A DNA stretch of 64,000 bases from Pseudomonadota bacterium (GTDB lineage Bacteria; Pseudomonadota; Alphaproteobacteria; Acetobacterales; Acetobacteraceae): contig JAJZNE010000112.1 in the NCBI GenBank assembly GCA_021847995.1, positions 1-64,000 of the forward strand, written 5' to 3'. Below are positions 52,556-60,187 of this stretch, piece by piece. The position numbers and the translations under genes were made by a program. Each line of letters opens with the position of its first letter. Position 1 is the first letter of the stretch. The notes below the pieces were generated by a model. It was not told the origin of the DNA and did no database searches. It was given only the letters and a program-made list of their open reading frames with translations.

Positions 52556-53260
52556 ATGGCCATCGGATGGCGCGGAGCGGGAACGCTGGCGGCGGCGCTG
52601 CTGCTTTCGACCACGGTATCGGCACAGGCGCCGCCGCATCGCCCGGTGGTGGCGGAGCTGTTCACGTCCGAGGGCTGCTCCTCCTGTCCGCCGGCCGAGG
52701 CGGTGGTGGCGGAGCTTGCGCGATCGCGGCCGGATGTGCTGGCGCTCGCGTTCCATGTCACCTACTGGGACCGGCTCGGCTGGGCCGATCGCTTCGGGCT
52801 GGCGGCGGCAACCGTGCGGCAGCAACACTACGCGGCGCAATTCCTCCAGGACTCGGTCTATACGCCGGAACTTGTCATCGACGGCTGGCGGCAGGCGGTG
52901 GGCAGCGACCGGCCGGCAGTGCTGGCGGCGCTCCATGCCGCCGCGGTGGAGCAGGCGCCGGCGGTTGCCCTCACGCTCGGCCGCGCCGGCGGGCGCGTGC
53001 GGGTGGATGTCGGCAGCGGGGCGGGGCGCGGAACGGTGCTGCTGGTCGGCTTCGATTCGTGGCATCGGACGCCGGTCGCGCGGGGGGAGAACGGCGGGCA
53101 GACGCTGACCGAGGCGAACGTCGTGCGTGCCCTGGCCGTGCTCGGCCCCTGGCAGGGCGCGGCGCTGATGGACGAGGCGGCGGCGCCGGCGGGCGAGCAT
53201 CTCGCGGCGCTGTTGCAGGCGCCGGACGGGCGCATCCTGGGGGCTGCGGTGCTGCCGTAA
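52556..53260 (+). CDS. DUF1223 thioredoxin-like secreted protein
   Basis: This 234-residue protein has a signal peptide (GTLAAALLLSTTVSAQA) and the DUF1223 core: VVAELFTSEGCSSCPPAEAV with a thioredoxin-like CxxC, FHVTYWDRLGWADRFGL, and QDSVYTPELVIDGWRQAVG. The C-terminal ~90 residues form the family's second domain (VLLVGFDSWHRTPVARGENGG, NVVRALAVLGPWQG). The CxxC and periplasmic location suggest a redox role, but no function is established to my knowledge. It diverges from the histidine kinase. Confidence 0.9.
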   Translation: MAIGWRGAGTLAAALLLSTTVSAQAPPHRPVVAELFTSEGCSSCPPAEAVVAELARSRPDVLALAFHVTYWDRLGWADRFGLAAATVRQQHYAAQFLQDSVYTPELVIDGWRQAVGSDRPAVLAALHAAAVEQAPAVALTLGRAGGRVRVDVGSGAGRGTVLLVGFDSWHRTPVARGENGGQTLTEANVVRALAVLGPWQGAALMDEAAAPAGEHLAALLQAPDGRILGAAVLP

Positions 53261-53401
53261 TGCCGGCCCAACCGGCCGATCGGGCGTGACGGCATCGGCG
53301 TTCGCGCGCGGGCGGAGGAGGCGGCAGGCAGGGCAGGGCGGGGGCAGCGCCGGCGGGAACCGCGGCTCGGGGCCGCCGTTGGCCGCGCAGGAGGTGGCTG
53401 C

Positions 53402-53710
53402 ATGCGTCCTCGTCTTCGACCTGCCGGCCTGGTCGTGGGGCTGGGCCTGTCATTCGTCGCAACCGCCGTCCCGGCGCGGGCACAACCGCCGGCACCGAAT
53501 GCGGCACCGCCCAGCGTTCCGCCGCCCGCCGCCGCCACCCCGCCCCCGGCGGCCGGGGCGGGCGGATCGGGCGTGATCCGGCCGCCGGCCGGCGTCGATC
53601 CCGGTATCGATCGTGGACCGCCGCCGGCGGGAACGCAGGGTGCGGACCCGATGCCGGTCTATCGCCCGCCCGGCACACCGGGCGGCAACCCGAACGTGGT
53701 GCCGAAATAG
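53402..53710 (+). CDS. Small proline-rich secreted protein
   Basis: This 102-residue protein has a signal peptide (RPAGLVVGLGLSFVATAVPARA-QPP) followed by a mature chain almost entirely of Pro, Ala and Gly (PPSVPPPAAATPPPAAGAGG ... PVYRPPGTPGGNPNVVPK), so it is probably disordered or extended in the periplasm. AGGAGGT lies seven bases before the ATG, which supports expression. I do not recognise a family. It converges with the next gene. Confidence 0.65.
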   Translation: MRPRLRPAGLVVGLGLSFVATAVPARAQPPAPNAAPPSVPPPAAATPPPAAGAGGSGVIRPPAGVDPGIDRGPPPAGTQGADPMPVYRPPGTPGGNPNVVPK

Positions 53711-53727
53711 CGGCCCGGCCTTCGCGT

Positions 53728-54051
53728 TCACCGCTTCTTCGGCCGCTTCGTCACCCGCTTCGCCTCGCTCTCACGTGGCGGCGCGGTCTGCGGCACTTCG
53801 TCGGTGGCGGCCGATTTCCGGGCGGCGCGCGCGCCGGCGGCGCGGGCGGCCCGCACCGGGTGTGCGCTCTGTTGCGGCGTCATGGCAGGCGTGCTTCCGG
53901 CCGTTTCGCCGCAAGGCGCCGCATCCTGGGTGTCGTCGGCGATCTCGCGGCGTGCCGCGAACCAGAATTCCTCGCCGCGGCCATGCGGCCGGCCGGCCTG
54001 TTCCCAGAGCTGATAGGCACGGTCGCGGATGCGCTGCTCGATGTCCGACAT
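53728..54051 (-). CDS. DUF2934 domain protein
   Basis: This 107-residue protein begins with a ~40-residue DUF2934 motif, EQRIRDRAYQLWEQAGRPHG followed by RGEEFWFAARREI, which is common in short proteins of alphaproteobacteria and plant-associated bacteria. The C-terminal half is low-complexity and basic, rich in Ala, Arg and Lys, ending KRVTKRPKKR, and may bind nucleic acid. No function is known. It diverges from the Hint-domain gene; the gap holds the dyad at 54159-54187. Confidence 0.8.
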   Translation of the reverse strand: MSDIEQRIRDRAYQLWEQAGRPHGRGEEFWFAARREIADDTQDAAPCGETAGSTPAMTPQQSAHPVRAARAAGARAARKSAATDEVPQTAPPRESEAKRVTKRPKKR

Positions 54052-54158
54052 CGGTCTTCCCCTGATCGACGGCCCTGTTCTGCCTGACGCATCGGAACCG
54101 CGCCGGTTGCCTCCGCCCGGCGCTTCGCCGCCTGTGCGAATACCCTGCGGTCGGCACT

Positions 54159-54187
54159 AGTTTCGCTTGCAATCCATAACCGAAACT
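54159..54187. promoter_or_regulatory. Inverted repeat upstream of the Hint-domain gene, candidate operator
   Basis: A perfect 7-base inverted repeat AGTTTCG (54159-54165) and CGAAACT (54181-54187) has its arms 22 bases apart, about two helical turns, in an A/T-rich patch unlike the surrounding DNA. TTGCAA (54167-54172) inside it could act as a -35 element; a weak GATAGT-type -10 follows around 54189. The dyad ends 35 bases before the GTG start at 54223. No regulator gene is adjacent. Confidence 0.4.
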
Positions 54188-54222
54188 TGATAGTTTGCCG
54201 ATCGCGGCGAAGGGGGGTGGGG

Positions 54223-57099
54223 GTGAGCGGCTCGGTCAGTTGGAACGGCGGCAGCGGCGCCTGGAGCGATCCGACGAAATGGAGTTCGCTGGCGGTGCCG
54301 GGCGCGAACAATAGCGTAACGATCGACGTCGCCGGCAGCGAGGTGACGCTGGACACTGCCGGGGCGGCCGCAGCGCTGCTGCTCGCGGCTGGCACGCTCG
54401 ATCTGACGGGCCAGTTGACGGCGACCGGCTCGGTTTCGCTGGAAGGCGGCACGCTCGACCTTGCCGGCACGCTCAGCGGCGGCACGCTCGCGCCTGGCGC
54501 TGCGGGCGGGCTGGTCGGGCAGGGGGGGATGCTTGCGGGGGTGTACCTGCCGGCGGCCCTGTTCGATCTTGGCGGCCTCTCCATCGATCCCGCGACCGCG
54601 TCACGCGATACCGCGACCACCCTGGCGCCGGACGGCACGCTGACGCTGGCCGGTGGCATCTACACGGGCGACCACTTCCTGCTCGACCCGCAGCAACTGG
54701 CGCCACCCGGCGGCAGCGCTGAACTGGACGCCGCCCTCGGCGCGACCGTGACGCTGGGCAGCGGCACCACGCTCGACCTCTCCGATGATGCGGCAAGAGG
54801 CGCGGCACAGCCGAGCGGGCCGGTGGCCGGGGATGCGGTGGCACTCGGCGGCGGCACGTTCGTCAATCAGGGGATCATCACCTCGAACTTCAGCAATTCC
54901 GGCAGCGGCGACCTCGCCATCACCGCGGCGGCGTTCACCAATGCCGGCACGATGTCGTTCGGGGCGATGACAGTAGGTAAATCGGCCAACGTGCCATATG
55001 CCATCAACCCCAGGGGTGGCGGCTATCTCTACAGTCCCCTGGGCTGGAATCAGGCGTACGCGCCGACGCTCGACGTGAGTTCGCCGCAATTCGTCAACAG
55101 CAATGCGCTCACCCTCGAAGGCGGTACCCTGGCGTTTTCCGGGGCATCCTTCGCCAACAGCGGAACGGTGGCAGGCCAACTGATAACCACGTCAACGCTC
55201 GACTATCTGGATCCCCTGTACACGATCGGCACCGAAGTGCTGCCCGGCACCGTCGCGTTCGGTGCCGGTGTAACCAGCTTCAGCAACACCGGCCTCATCG
55301 TCGGCAACACCATCGCCTTCGCCAACGACATCAGCCTTTCCAGCCTCGGCCACATCAGCCTCGATCCGGCCGGCGGGCCGAACGGGGAACTTGCCTTCAC
55401 CGGCACGTTCGATCTCGGCGGCGGCGTGCTCAGCGCCTTCAATTACGGCGTGCCGGGGTTCGGCTCCACGATCCTGCTCGGCGGCCTGGTGGAGAACGGC
55501 ACCGTCAGCGCCGGCGTCGGCACGCTCGCGCTCGATGGCGCCACGCTCGACAACGTGACGGTCGCGTCGGGCGGATCGCTCACTGCGACCGGCCCGATCA
55601 CGCTGATCGATCCGCCGGCATCGACCCGGCAGGTGACGCTGAACGGCACCACGACGGAACTTGCCTTCGATGCCGGTACCAGCATCGGCACGCTGCTGGT
55701 GACGGCGGCGACGGCGGGCGTCAGCGCGACGCTCGCGGAACTCGGCACCGGCACGCTGACCCTCGGCAGCGGGTTCTCGCTCGACGTGTCCGCCGGCACT
55801 GTCGATCTCACCGGCAACGGCAGCGTCCTCGATGACGGGACGATCACGGTCAGCGGCTCCGGCACCCGCCTGACGGTGGCGCCGACGCTCGACGGCACCG
55901 GCACCATCACGATCGAGGGCGGGGCGCAGGTGGCGCTCGATGCCCTGGCGCCGGATGCGGCGCTGACGGTGGTGTTCGGTGCCGGCGCGGGGCTGCTGTC
56001 GATGCCGGGCAATGGTACCGGATTGACGCTGGTCGGGCTGCAGCCGGGCGATCTGATCGACTTCACCAGCCTGTCCGGTCAAGCGGGCTCGACCTTCGCG
56101 CAGCCGGGGGCGACCATCAGCGCCGGCACGCTCGACGTGACGGCGGCATCAGCGGAAACGGCGCGCGTGCCGGTGAGCAATGCGGCATCCGGGCTGACCT
56201 TCAGCGTCGAGGTCGGTGCCGGCGGCAGCACCCTGGTCACCGCGTCCTGCTTCCGCCGCGGCACCCGGATCGCGACGCCGCGCGGCGAGGTGCCGGTGGA
56301 GCGGCTGCGCATCGGCGATCCGGTGCTGACCGCGGACGGCGGGGTCGGGCCGATCAAATGGATCGGCCGACGGCGGTATCCGGCGGCGCAGGTGGCGGCG
56401 CACCCCGAATTGCGGCCGGTGCGGATCGCCGCTGGTGCCCTCGCGCCGGGCCTGCCGCGCCGGGCGCTGGAGGTTTCGCCCGAACACGCGCTGCTGGTCG
56501 ATGGCGTGCTGATCCCGGCCGGCGCGCTGGTCAACGGCCAAACCATCACCCGAGTCGCGGCGGCGGAGGAGGTGGCGTATCTGCATATCGAACTCGGACG
56601 CCATGCGCTGGTGCTGGCCGAAGGGGCCGCGGCGGAGACCTTCGTGCCGCTCGCCGGACGCGCCCTGTTCGAGAATGCCGCTGAATACGCGGCCCTTTAC
56701 GGCACCGGGCCGGAGCAGCGTCCGCCCGACCTGCCGCGAGAGGACGGCGGCGCTGCCGTCGAACGGGCCTGTGCCGCGCTGCGCCGGCGCGCCGGTCTGC
56801 CAATGCTTCGCCCCGCCGCCGGCCGGCTGCGCGGCCATATCGAGCACATCGCCGACGGGATGATGCTCGGATGGGCCTGCGATGACGCCGTACCGCTTCG
56901 GCCGGTGGCGCTGGAGCTGCGCTTCGGCGGTGTCGTGCACGGCATCGTGCTGGCCAACCGCTATCGCATCGACCTCGATCATCATGGTCTGCCGCCGTGC
57001 GGCTTTCGCGCCAGCGTGCCGCGCGGGGCAGCGGCAACGCTGCATCACGCCGCCAGCGGCGAAACCCTGCCGGCCGCTCCGCACGCCCGCGCCGCCTGA
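54223..57099 (+). CDS. Large repetitive protein with C-terminal Hint domain
   Basis: This 958-residue protein has a beta-solenoid-like N-terminal ~660 residues made of Gly/Thr/Leu repeats of the type GGTLDLAGTLSGGTL and FTNAGTMSFG. Then comes a Hint (Hedgehog/intein, Hint_2 type) domain starting at ASCFRRGTRIATPRGEVPVE, continuing IGDPVLTADGGVGPIKWIG, VSPEHALLVDGVLIPAGALV and FVPLAGRALFENAAEYAALYG, and a ~110-residue C-terminal tail with GWACDDAVPLRPVALEL. The catalytic Cys of Hint domains is present in ASCFRRG and the His in SPEHALL. No Sec signal is seen, so type I secretion is likely. The GTG at 54223 follows AGGGGGG; a TTG at 54187 is in frame. Confidence 0.82.
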   Translation: MSGSVSWNGGSGAWSDPTKWSSLAVPGANNSVTIDVAGSEVTLDTAGAAAALLLAAGTLDLTGQLTATGSVSLEGGTLDLAGTLSGGTLAPGAAGGLVGQGGMLAGVYLPAALFDLGGLSIDPATASRDTATTLAPDGTLTLAGGIYTGDHFLLDPQQLAPPGGSAELDAALGATVTLGSGTTLDLSDDAARGAAQPSGPVAGDAVALGGGTFVNQGIITSNFSNSGSGDLAITAAAFTNAGTMSFGAMTVGKSANVPYAINPRGGGYLYSPLGWNQAYAPTLDVSSPQFVNSNALTLEGGTLAFSGASFANSGTVAGQLITTSTLDYLDPLYTIGTEVLPGTVAFGAGVTSFSNTGLIVGNTIAFANDISLSSLGHISLDPAGGPNGELAFTGTFDLGGGVLSAFNYGVPGFGSTILLGGLVENGTVSAGVGTLALDGATLDNVTVASGGSLTATGPITLIDPPASTRQVTLNGTTTELAFDAGTSIGTLLVTAATAGVSATLAELGTGTLTLGSGFSLDVSAGTVDLTGNGSVLDDGTITVSGSGTRLTVAPTLDGTGTITIEGGAQVALDALAPDAALTVVFGAGAGLLSMPGNGTGLTLVGLQPGDLIDFTSLSGQAGSTFAQPGATISAGTLDVTAASAETARVPVSNAASGLTFSVEVGAGGSTLVTASCFRRGTRIATPRGEVPVERLRIGDPVLTADGGVGPIKWIGRRRYPAAQVAAHPELRPVRIAAGALAPGLPRRALEVSPEHALLVDGVLIPAGALVNGQTITRVAAAEEVAYLHIELGRHALVLAEGAAAETFVPLAGRALFENAAEYAALYGTGPEQRPPDLPREDGGAAVERACAALRRRAGLPMLRPAAGRLRGHIEHIADGMMLGWACDDAVPLRPVALELRFGGVVHGIVLANRYRIDLDHHGLPPCGFRASVPRGAAATLHHAASGETLPAAPHARAA

Positions 57100-57113
57100 C
57101 CGGGCCCGTCGCC

Positions 57114-59210
57114 TCAGCCCCCGATGAAACGCGGATCACGCAGCACCGCGCCGACCGCCTCGGCGTCGATGCGCCAGGTGTTGCCGTGGACCCAGGTGTC
57201 CCGCGTCACCGTCTCCCCGACGACGCAGCCATAGGACAGGCCGCGCAGCGCCGCGAGGCGGCGGAACGACCATTGCAGATAGCTGTCCATGTGCAGCTCG
57301 CACAGCTTCGTCCCCGGCCGGCAGAAGCCGATATTGGTCAGGCCGGCACCGTGCGGCGCCAGGATGTGCGTCGCCTCCGCGAACAGCCGCGCCTGCTCGC
57401 CGACCGACAGACGGCCCAGTTCCACCGGCGTGAACCCGGCGGCCTCGGCGCGCGCCATCACCTCGGCCTCGTTCAGCAGCCGGCGCTGCGCAGTGTCGGT
57501 GCGCGCGACATAGAGCCGCCGCCACGGCGGCACCGACCGTTCATGGTGGGCGCCGAGGGCAGCGACGCGGATCGCATCGAACACGCGGAGCAGCGCACTG
57601 TGCGGCAGATGGCCGCCGCCGCTCAGGTCGGGGATGAACAGCAGCCGCTGCACGAACGCGATCCCCCCGGCGGTGAGGGCAATGCGCGGAACCGTGTCGG
57701 GCAGCAGAAGGTTGAGCGTCTCCCACTTCCACGCCATGTCGAGTTCGGGCACCAGCATCACCGGCGCACCCGGCGCCTGCTGGGCCGCGCCCAGGGCCGC
57801 GAAGCGGTCGGCGCTGTAGCGGCCGGCGACATCGATCAGCCAGTGGAAATAGTTGGTCAGGTTGCAGGCGAGCAGATGGCACGCAACCGGCAGCGTCGCC
57901 ACGCGGGCGCGCTGCGGCAGACGAAGATGGTCCGCGCCGTCGGGGCCGGCGCCGGGCAGGCGGTGCAGCGGCAGGTGATGCAGCGTTTCCGCCAGCACAT
58001 CCCCGTCCTGGGTGACGATGCCGTACTGGCCATGCACGGTCACGTCCCGCAGGATCCAGGCAGGGACCGGCGGGCGGTGCAGCCGCGCGCCCGCCGCCTC
58101 TGCCGCCAGCGCCGCCGCCACCGCTGCCTGCGCCGATGCAGTGCTGCCATAGGTGAACGGGGGCAGCACCAGCGTCTCCGCCGCGGCATACGGCGATGCC
58201 TCGACCCTCGCCCGCCCGTCCGCCATCGTTGTCCCACGCGCCGCGAGTTCCTCCAGTGCCGCGCGGCGGTAGCGATCGGTGCGCGGCTTCGGCGGCTCGC
58301 CTGCCTCGATCATCCGGCCATGCGCGATCGCGATCTCCTCCGCCGCCGCAAGCGTCTGAGAAAGCGCACGGGCGGCGTAATCGGCCGCTCCGGTGTAGCG
58401 CAGCGGCGCGCCGAGATAGGGCAGCGGATCATCGATCAGCGCCGGATCGGCCGCTGGCGCCGCCCCGGCGCCGGCGAGCCAGCCGCGTGGATCGGCCTTG
58501 AACTGCCGGATGAACGGCGCGTAATGGCCCGAGGTGCCGCCACCCCATAGCCGCTCCCCGGCCGCCAGGACCTTGAGCCAGCCGATCGTCGCCTTGCCCG
58601 CCCAGTGGAATGGCGAACGGTTGGGATAATGGCCGAGCACGATCGCATCCTGGCGCAGCGGCGGGCGCACGGCGCCATCGACGAAGATCTGGTGATTGCC
58701 GTGATCGACCTCGATCGCGCCGGGATCGGTGCGGCCACGCACGATCACCTTCCAGACATCCGTCGGCGCGCTCCCCCGCCGCGTCAGGCGCCGCAGCACA
58801 TTGCGCTCCCCCGCGCCCTCCGGCGCCCCGGCGTCGTAGTTGCGCAACTGCATGCCGACGCTCGGATGCTCCGTGCCGATGCCCGCGAGCACTTGCGCAA
58901 GGCTCGCGAAGCCGCGCGGATCGATGAACTCGTCGGCGTCGAGGAACACCACCCAGTCGGCGCCGAGCGCCGTACAGGCATGACGATAAAGCCGCGTGTT
59001 GTGCTGCGCGTCGGCAAAATGGGCAGTGCCGTCGCTGATCACATGCAGCGCCAATCCTTCGTCGCGCAGCGCGGCAAGAATCGCCTGCGTCGCATCGGTG
59101 CTGCCGTTGTCGAGCAGCAGATGCGCATCGACCAGCGCCGCATGATGGCGGATTTGCGCCTCGATGATGTCGTCCTCGTTGCGAACACGGGTGGCGGCGA
59201 CGATGCGCAT
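57114..59210 (-). CDS. Fused GT2-like and GT61 (DUF563) glycosyltransferase
   Basis: This 698-residue protein has two halves. Residues ~1-330 are a GT2-like domain: MRIVAATRVRNEDDIIEAQI, LLLDNGSTDATQAIL, and WVVFLDADEFIDPRG with the metal-binding DADE. Residues ~370-690 are a GT61/DUF563 domain: NLTNYFHWLIDVAGRYS, RRLYVARTDTAQRRLLNEAEV and APHGAGLTNIGFCRPGTKLCEL. Each half looks complete and the frame is open throughout, so this is a true fusion. It begins 4 bases after the EamA gene stop. A surface polysaccharide or protein glycan is the probable product. Confidence 0.85.
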   Translation of the reverse strand: MRIVAATRVRNEDDIIEAQIRHHAALVDAHLLLDNGSTDATQAILAALRDEGLALHVISDGTAHFADAQHNTRLYRHACTALGADWVVFLDADEFIDPRGFASLAQVLAGIGTEHPSVGMQLRNYDAGAPEGAGERNVLRRLTRRGSAPTDVWKVIVRGRTDPGAIEVDHGNHQIFVDGAVRPPLRQDAIVLGHYPNRSPFHWAGKATIGWLKVLAAGERLWGGGTSGHYAPFIRQFKADPRGWLAGAGAAPAADPALIDDPLPYLGAPLRYTGAADYAARALSQTLAAAEEIAIAHGRMIEAGEPPKPRTDRYRRAALEELAARGTTMADGRARVEASPYAAAETLVLPPFTYGSTASAQAAVAAALAAEAAGARLHRPPVPAWILRDVTVHGQYGIVTQDGDVLAETLHHLPLHRLPGAGPDGADHLRLPQRARVATLPVACHLLACNLTNYFHWLIDVAGRYSADRFAALGAAQQAPGAPVMLVPELDMAWKWETLNLLLPDTVPRIALTAGGIAFVQRLLFIPDLSGGGHLPHSALLRVFDAIRVAALGAHHERSVPPWRRLYVARTDTAQRRLLNEAEVMARAEAAGFTPVELGRLSVGEQARLFAEATHILAPHGAGLTNIGFCRPGTKLCELHMDSYLQWSFRRLAALRGLSYGCVVGETVTRDTWVHGNTWRIDAEAVGAVLRDPRFIGG

Positions 59211-59214
59211 GGCG

Positions 59215-60180
59215 TCACGCCGCCCTGGTCTCGCGCCGCCAGATGTAAAGCCCGGCGGCAATCAGCACGGCGATGCCGGCGATGCTCCAGCGGTCCGGCA
59301 TCTCCCCCCACAGCAGCGCGCCGAGCAGCGTCGCATGCACGATCGCGCCATACTCGAACGGCGCCACCGCCGTCGCCTCTCCGCCGCGGTAGCCTTCGGT
59401 CATCAGCCACTGCGCCGCGGCGGTGACGAGGCCGGCGGCGAGCAGCAGCGCCGCGTCGCGCGGCGCCGGGGCGACCCACACGGGCAGCGCGAGCACCAGC
59501 GCGATCGCAAGGCTGCCGAGGCTGTACCACAGGACGATGGTCGCGTTCCGCTCCCCGGCGGCGCCGAGGCGGCGGATGGTGATGGTGGTGAGCGACCAGG
59601 TGAACACGCCGGCCAGGACGAGGAGGACCACACCGAGCGGGGCCGTGCGCGAGTCATGCCACGGCCGCACGATCATCAGCACCCCGCCCAGGCCGACCAG
59701 CACCGCGAGCCAGCGCCGCCACCCGACCCGCTCCCCCAGCAGCGGCACCGAGAGCACGGTGAGGAACAGCGGCATGGCGAAGTTGAGCGCGGTGACGGTG
59801 GCGAGCGGCAGGCGCAGATAGCCGAGATAGGACGTGGTCATCCCGAAGAAGCCGAGCAGCGTGCGCACGGCATGGCCCACCGGATGGCGCGTGCGCAACA
59901 TGCCGACAAGGCCGAGGCCGCCGCGGCGCAGCAGCGCCATCATCACCAGCACGATGACGATGCTGCGGAACACCACCATCTCGCTCAGGGGAACCCCGGA
60001 ATGCCGCATCGTCTTGATCAGGGCGGCGGCGAGCGCGAAGCAGAACCCTTCGCCCAGCACGCACAGGATCGCGCGTCTGCGCTGAGCGGAGGGAGGGGGC
60101 AGCGTCGGCAGCGCCGCAAGCGACGTTTCCATGCCGGCAGGATAGGCGGGACGCGGCCGCCTGGCACGCACCACGCTCAT
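59215..60180 (-). CDS. EamA/DMT-family transporter
   Basis: This 321-residue inner-membrane protein has the ten-helix duplicated EamA fold of drug/metabolite exporters. N-terminal FCFALAAALIKTMRHSGVPL and VVFRSIVIVLVMMALLRRGG, and LATVTALNFAMPLFLTVLSVPLLGERVGWRR are typical; the second repeat ends LLGALLWGEMPDRWSIAGIAVLIAAGLYIWRRE. The ATG at 60180 has TGAGG nine bases upstream and follows the acetyltransferase stop by 7 bases. An in-frame ATG at 60132 is less likely. It probably exports a small metabolite; which one cannot be told. Confidence 0.88.
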   Translation of the reverse strand: MSVVRARRPRPAYPAGMETSLAALPTLPPPSAQRRRAILCVLGEGFCFALAAALIKTMRHSGVPLSEMVVFRSIVIVLVMMALLRRGGLGLVGMLRTRHPVGHAVRTLLGFFGMTTSYLGYLRLPLATVTALNFAMPLFLTVLSVPLLGERVGWRRWLAVLVGLGGVLMIVRPWHDSRTAPLGVVLLVLAGVFTWSLTTITIRRLGAAGERNATIVLWYSLGSLAIALVLALPVWVAPAPRDAALLLAAGLVTAAAQWLMTEGYRGGEATAVAPFEYGAIVHATLLGALLWGEMPDRWSIAGIAVLIAAGLYIWRRETRAA

Positions 60181-60187
60181 GGCGGCC

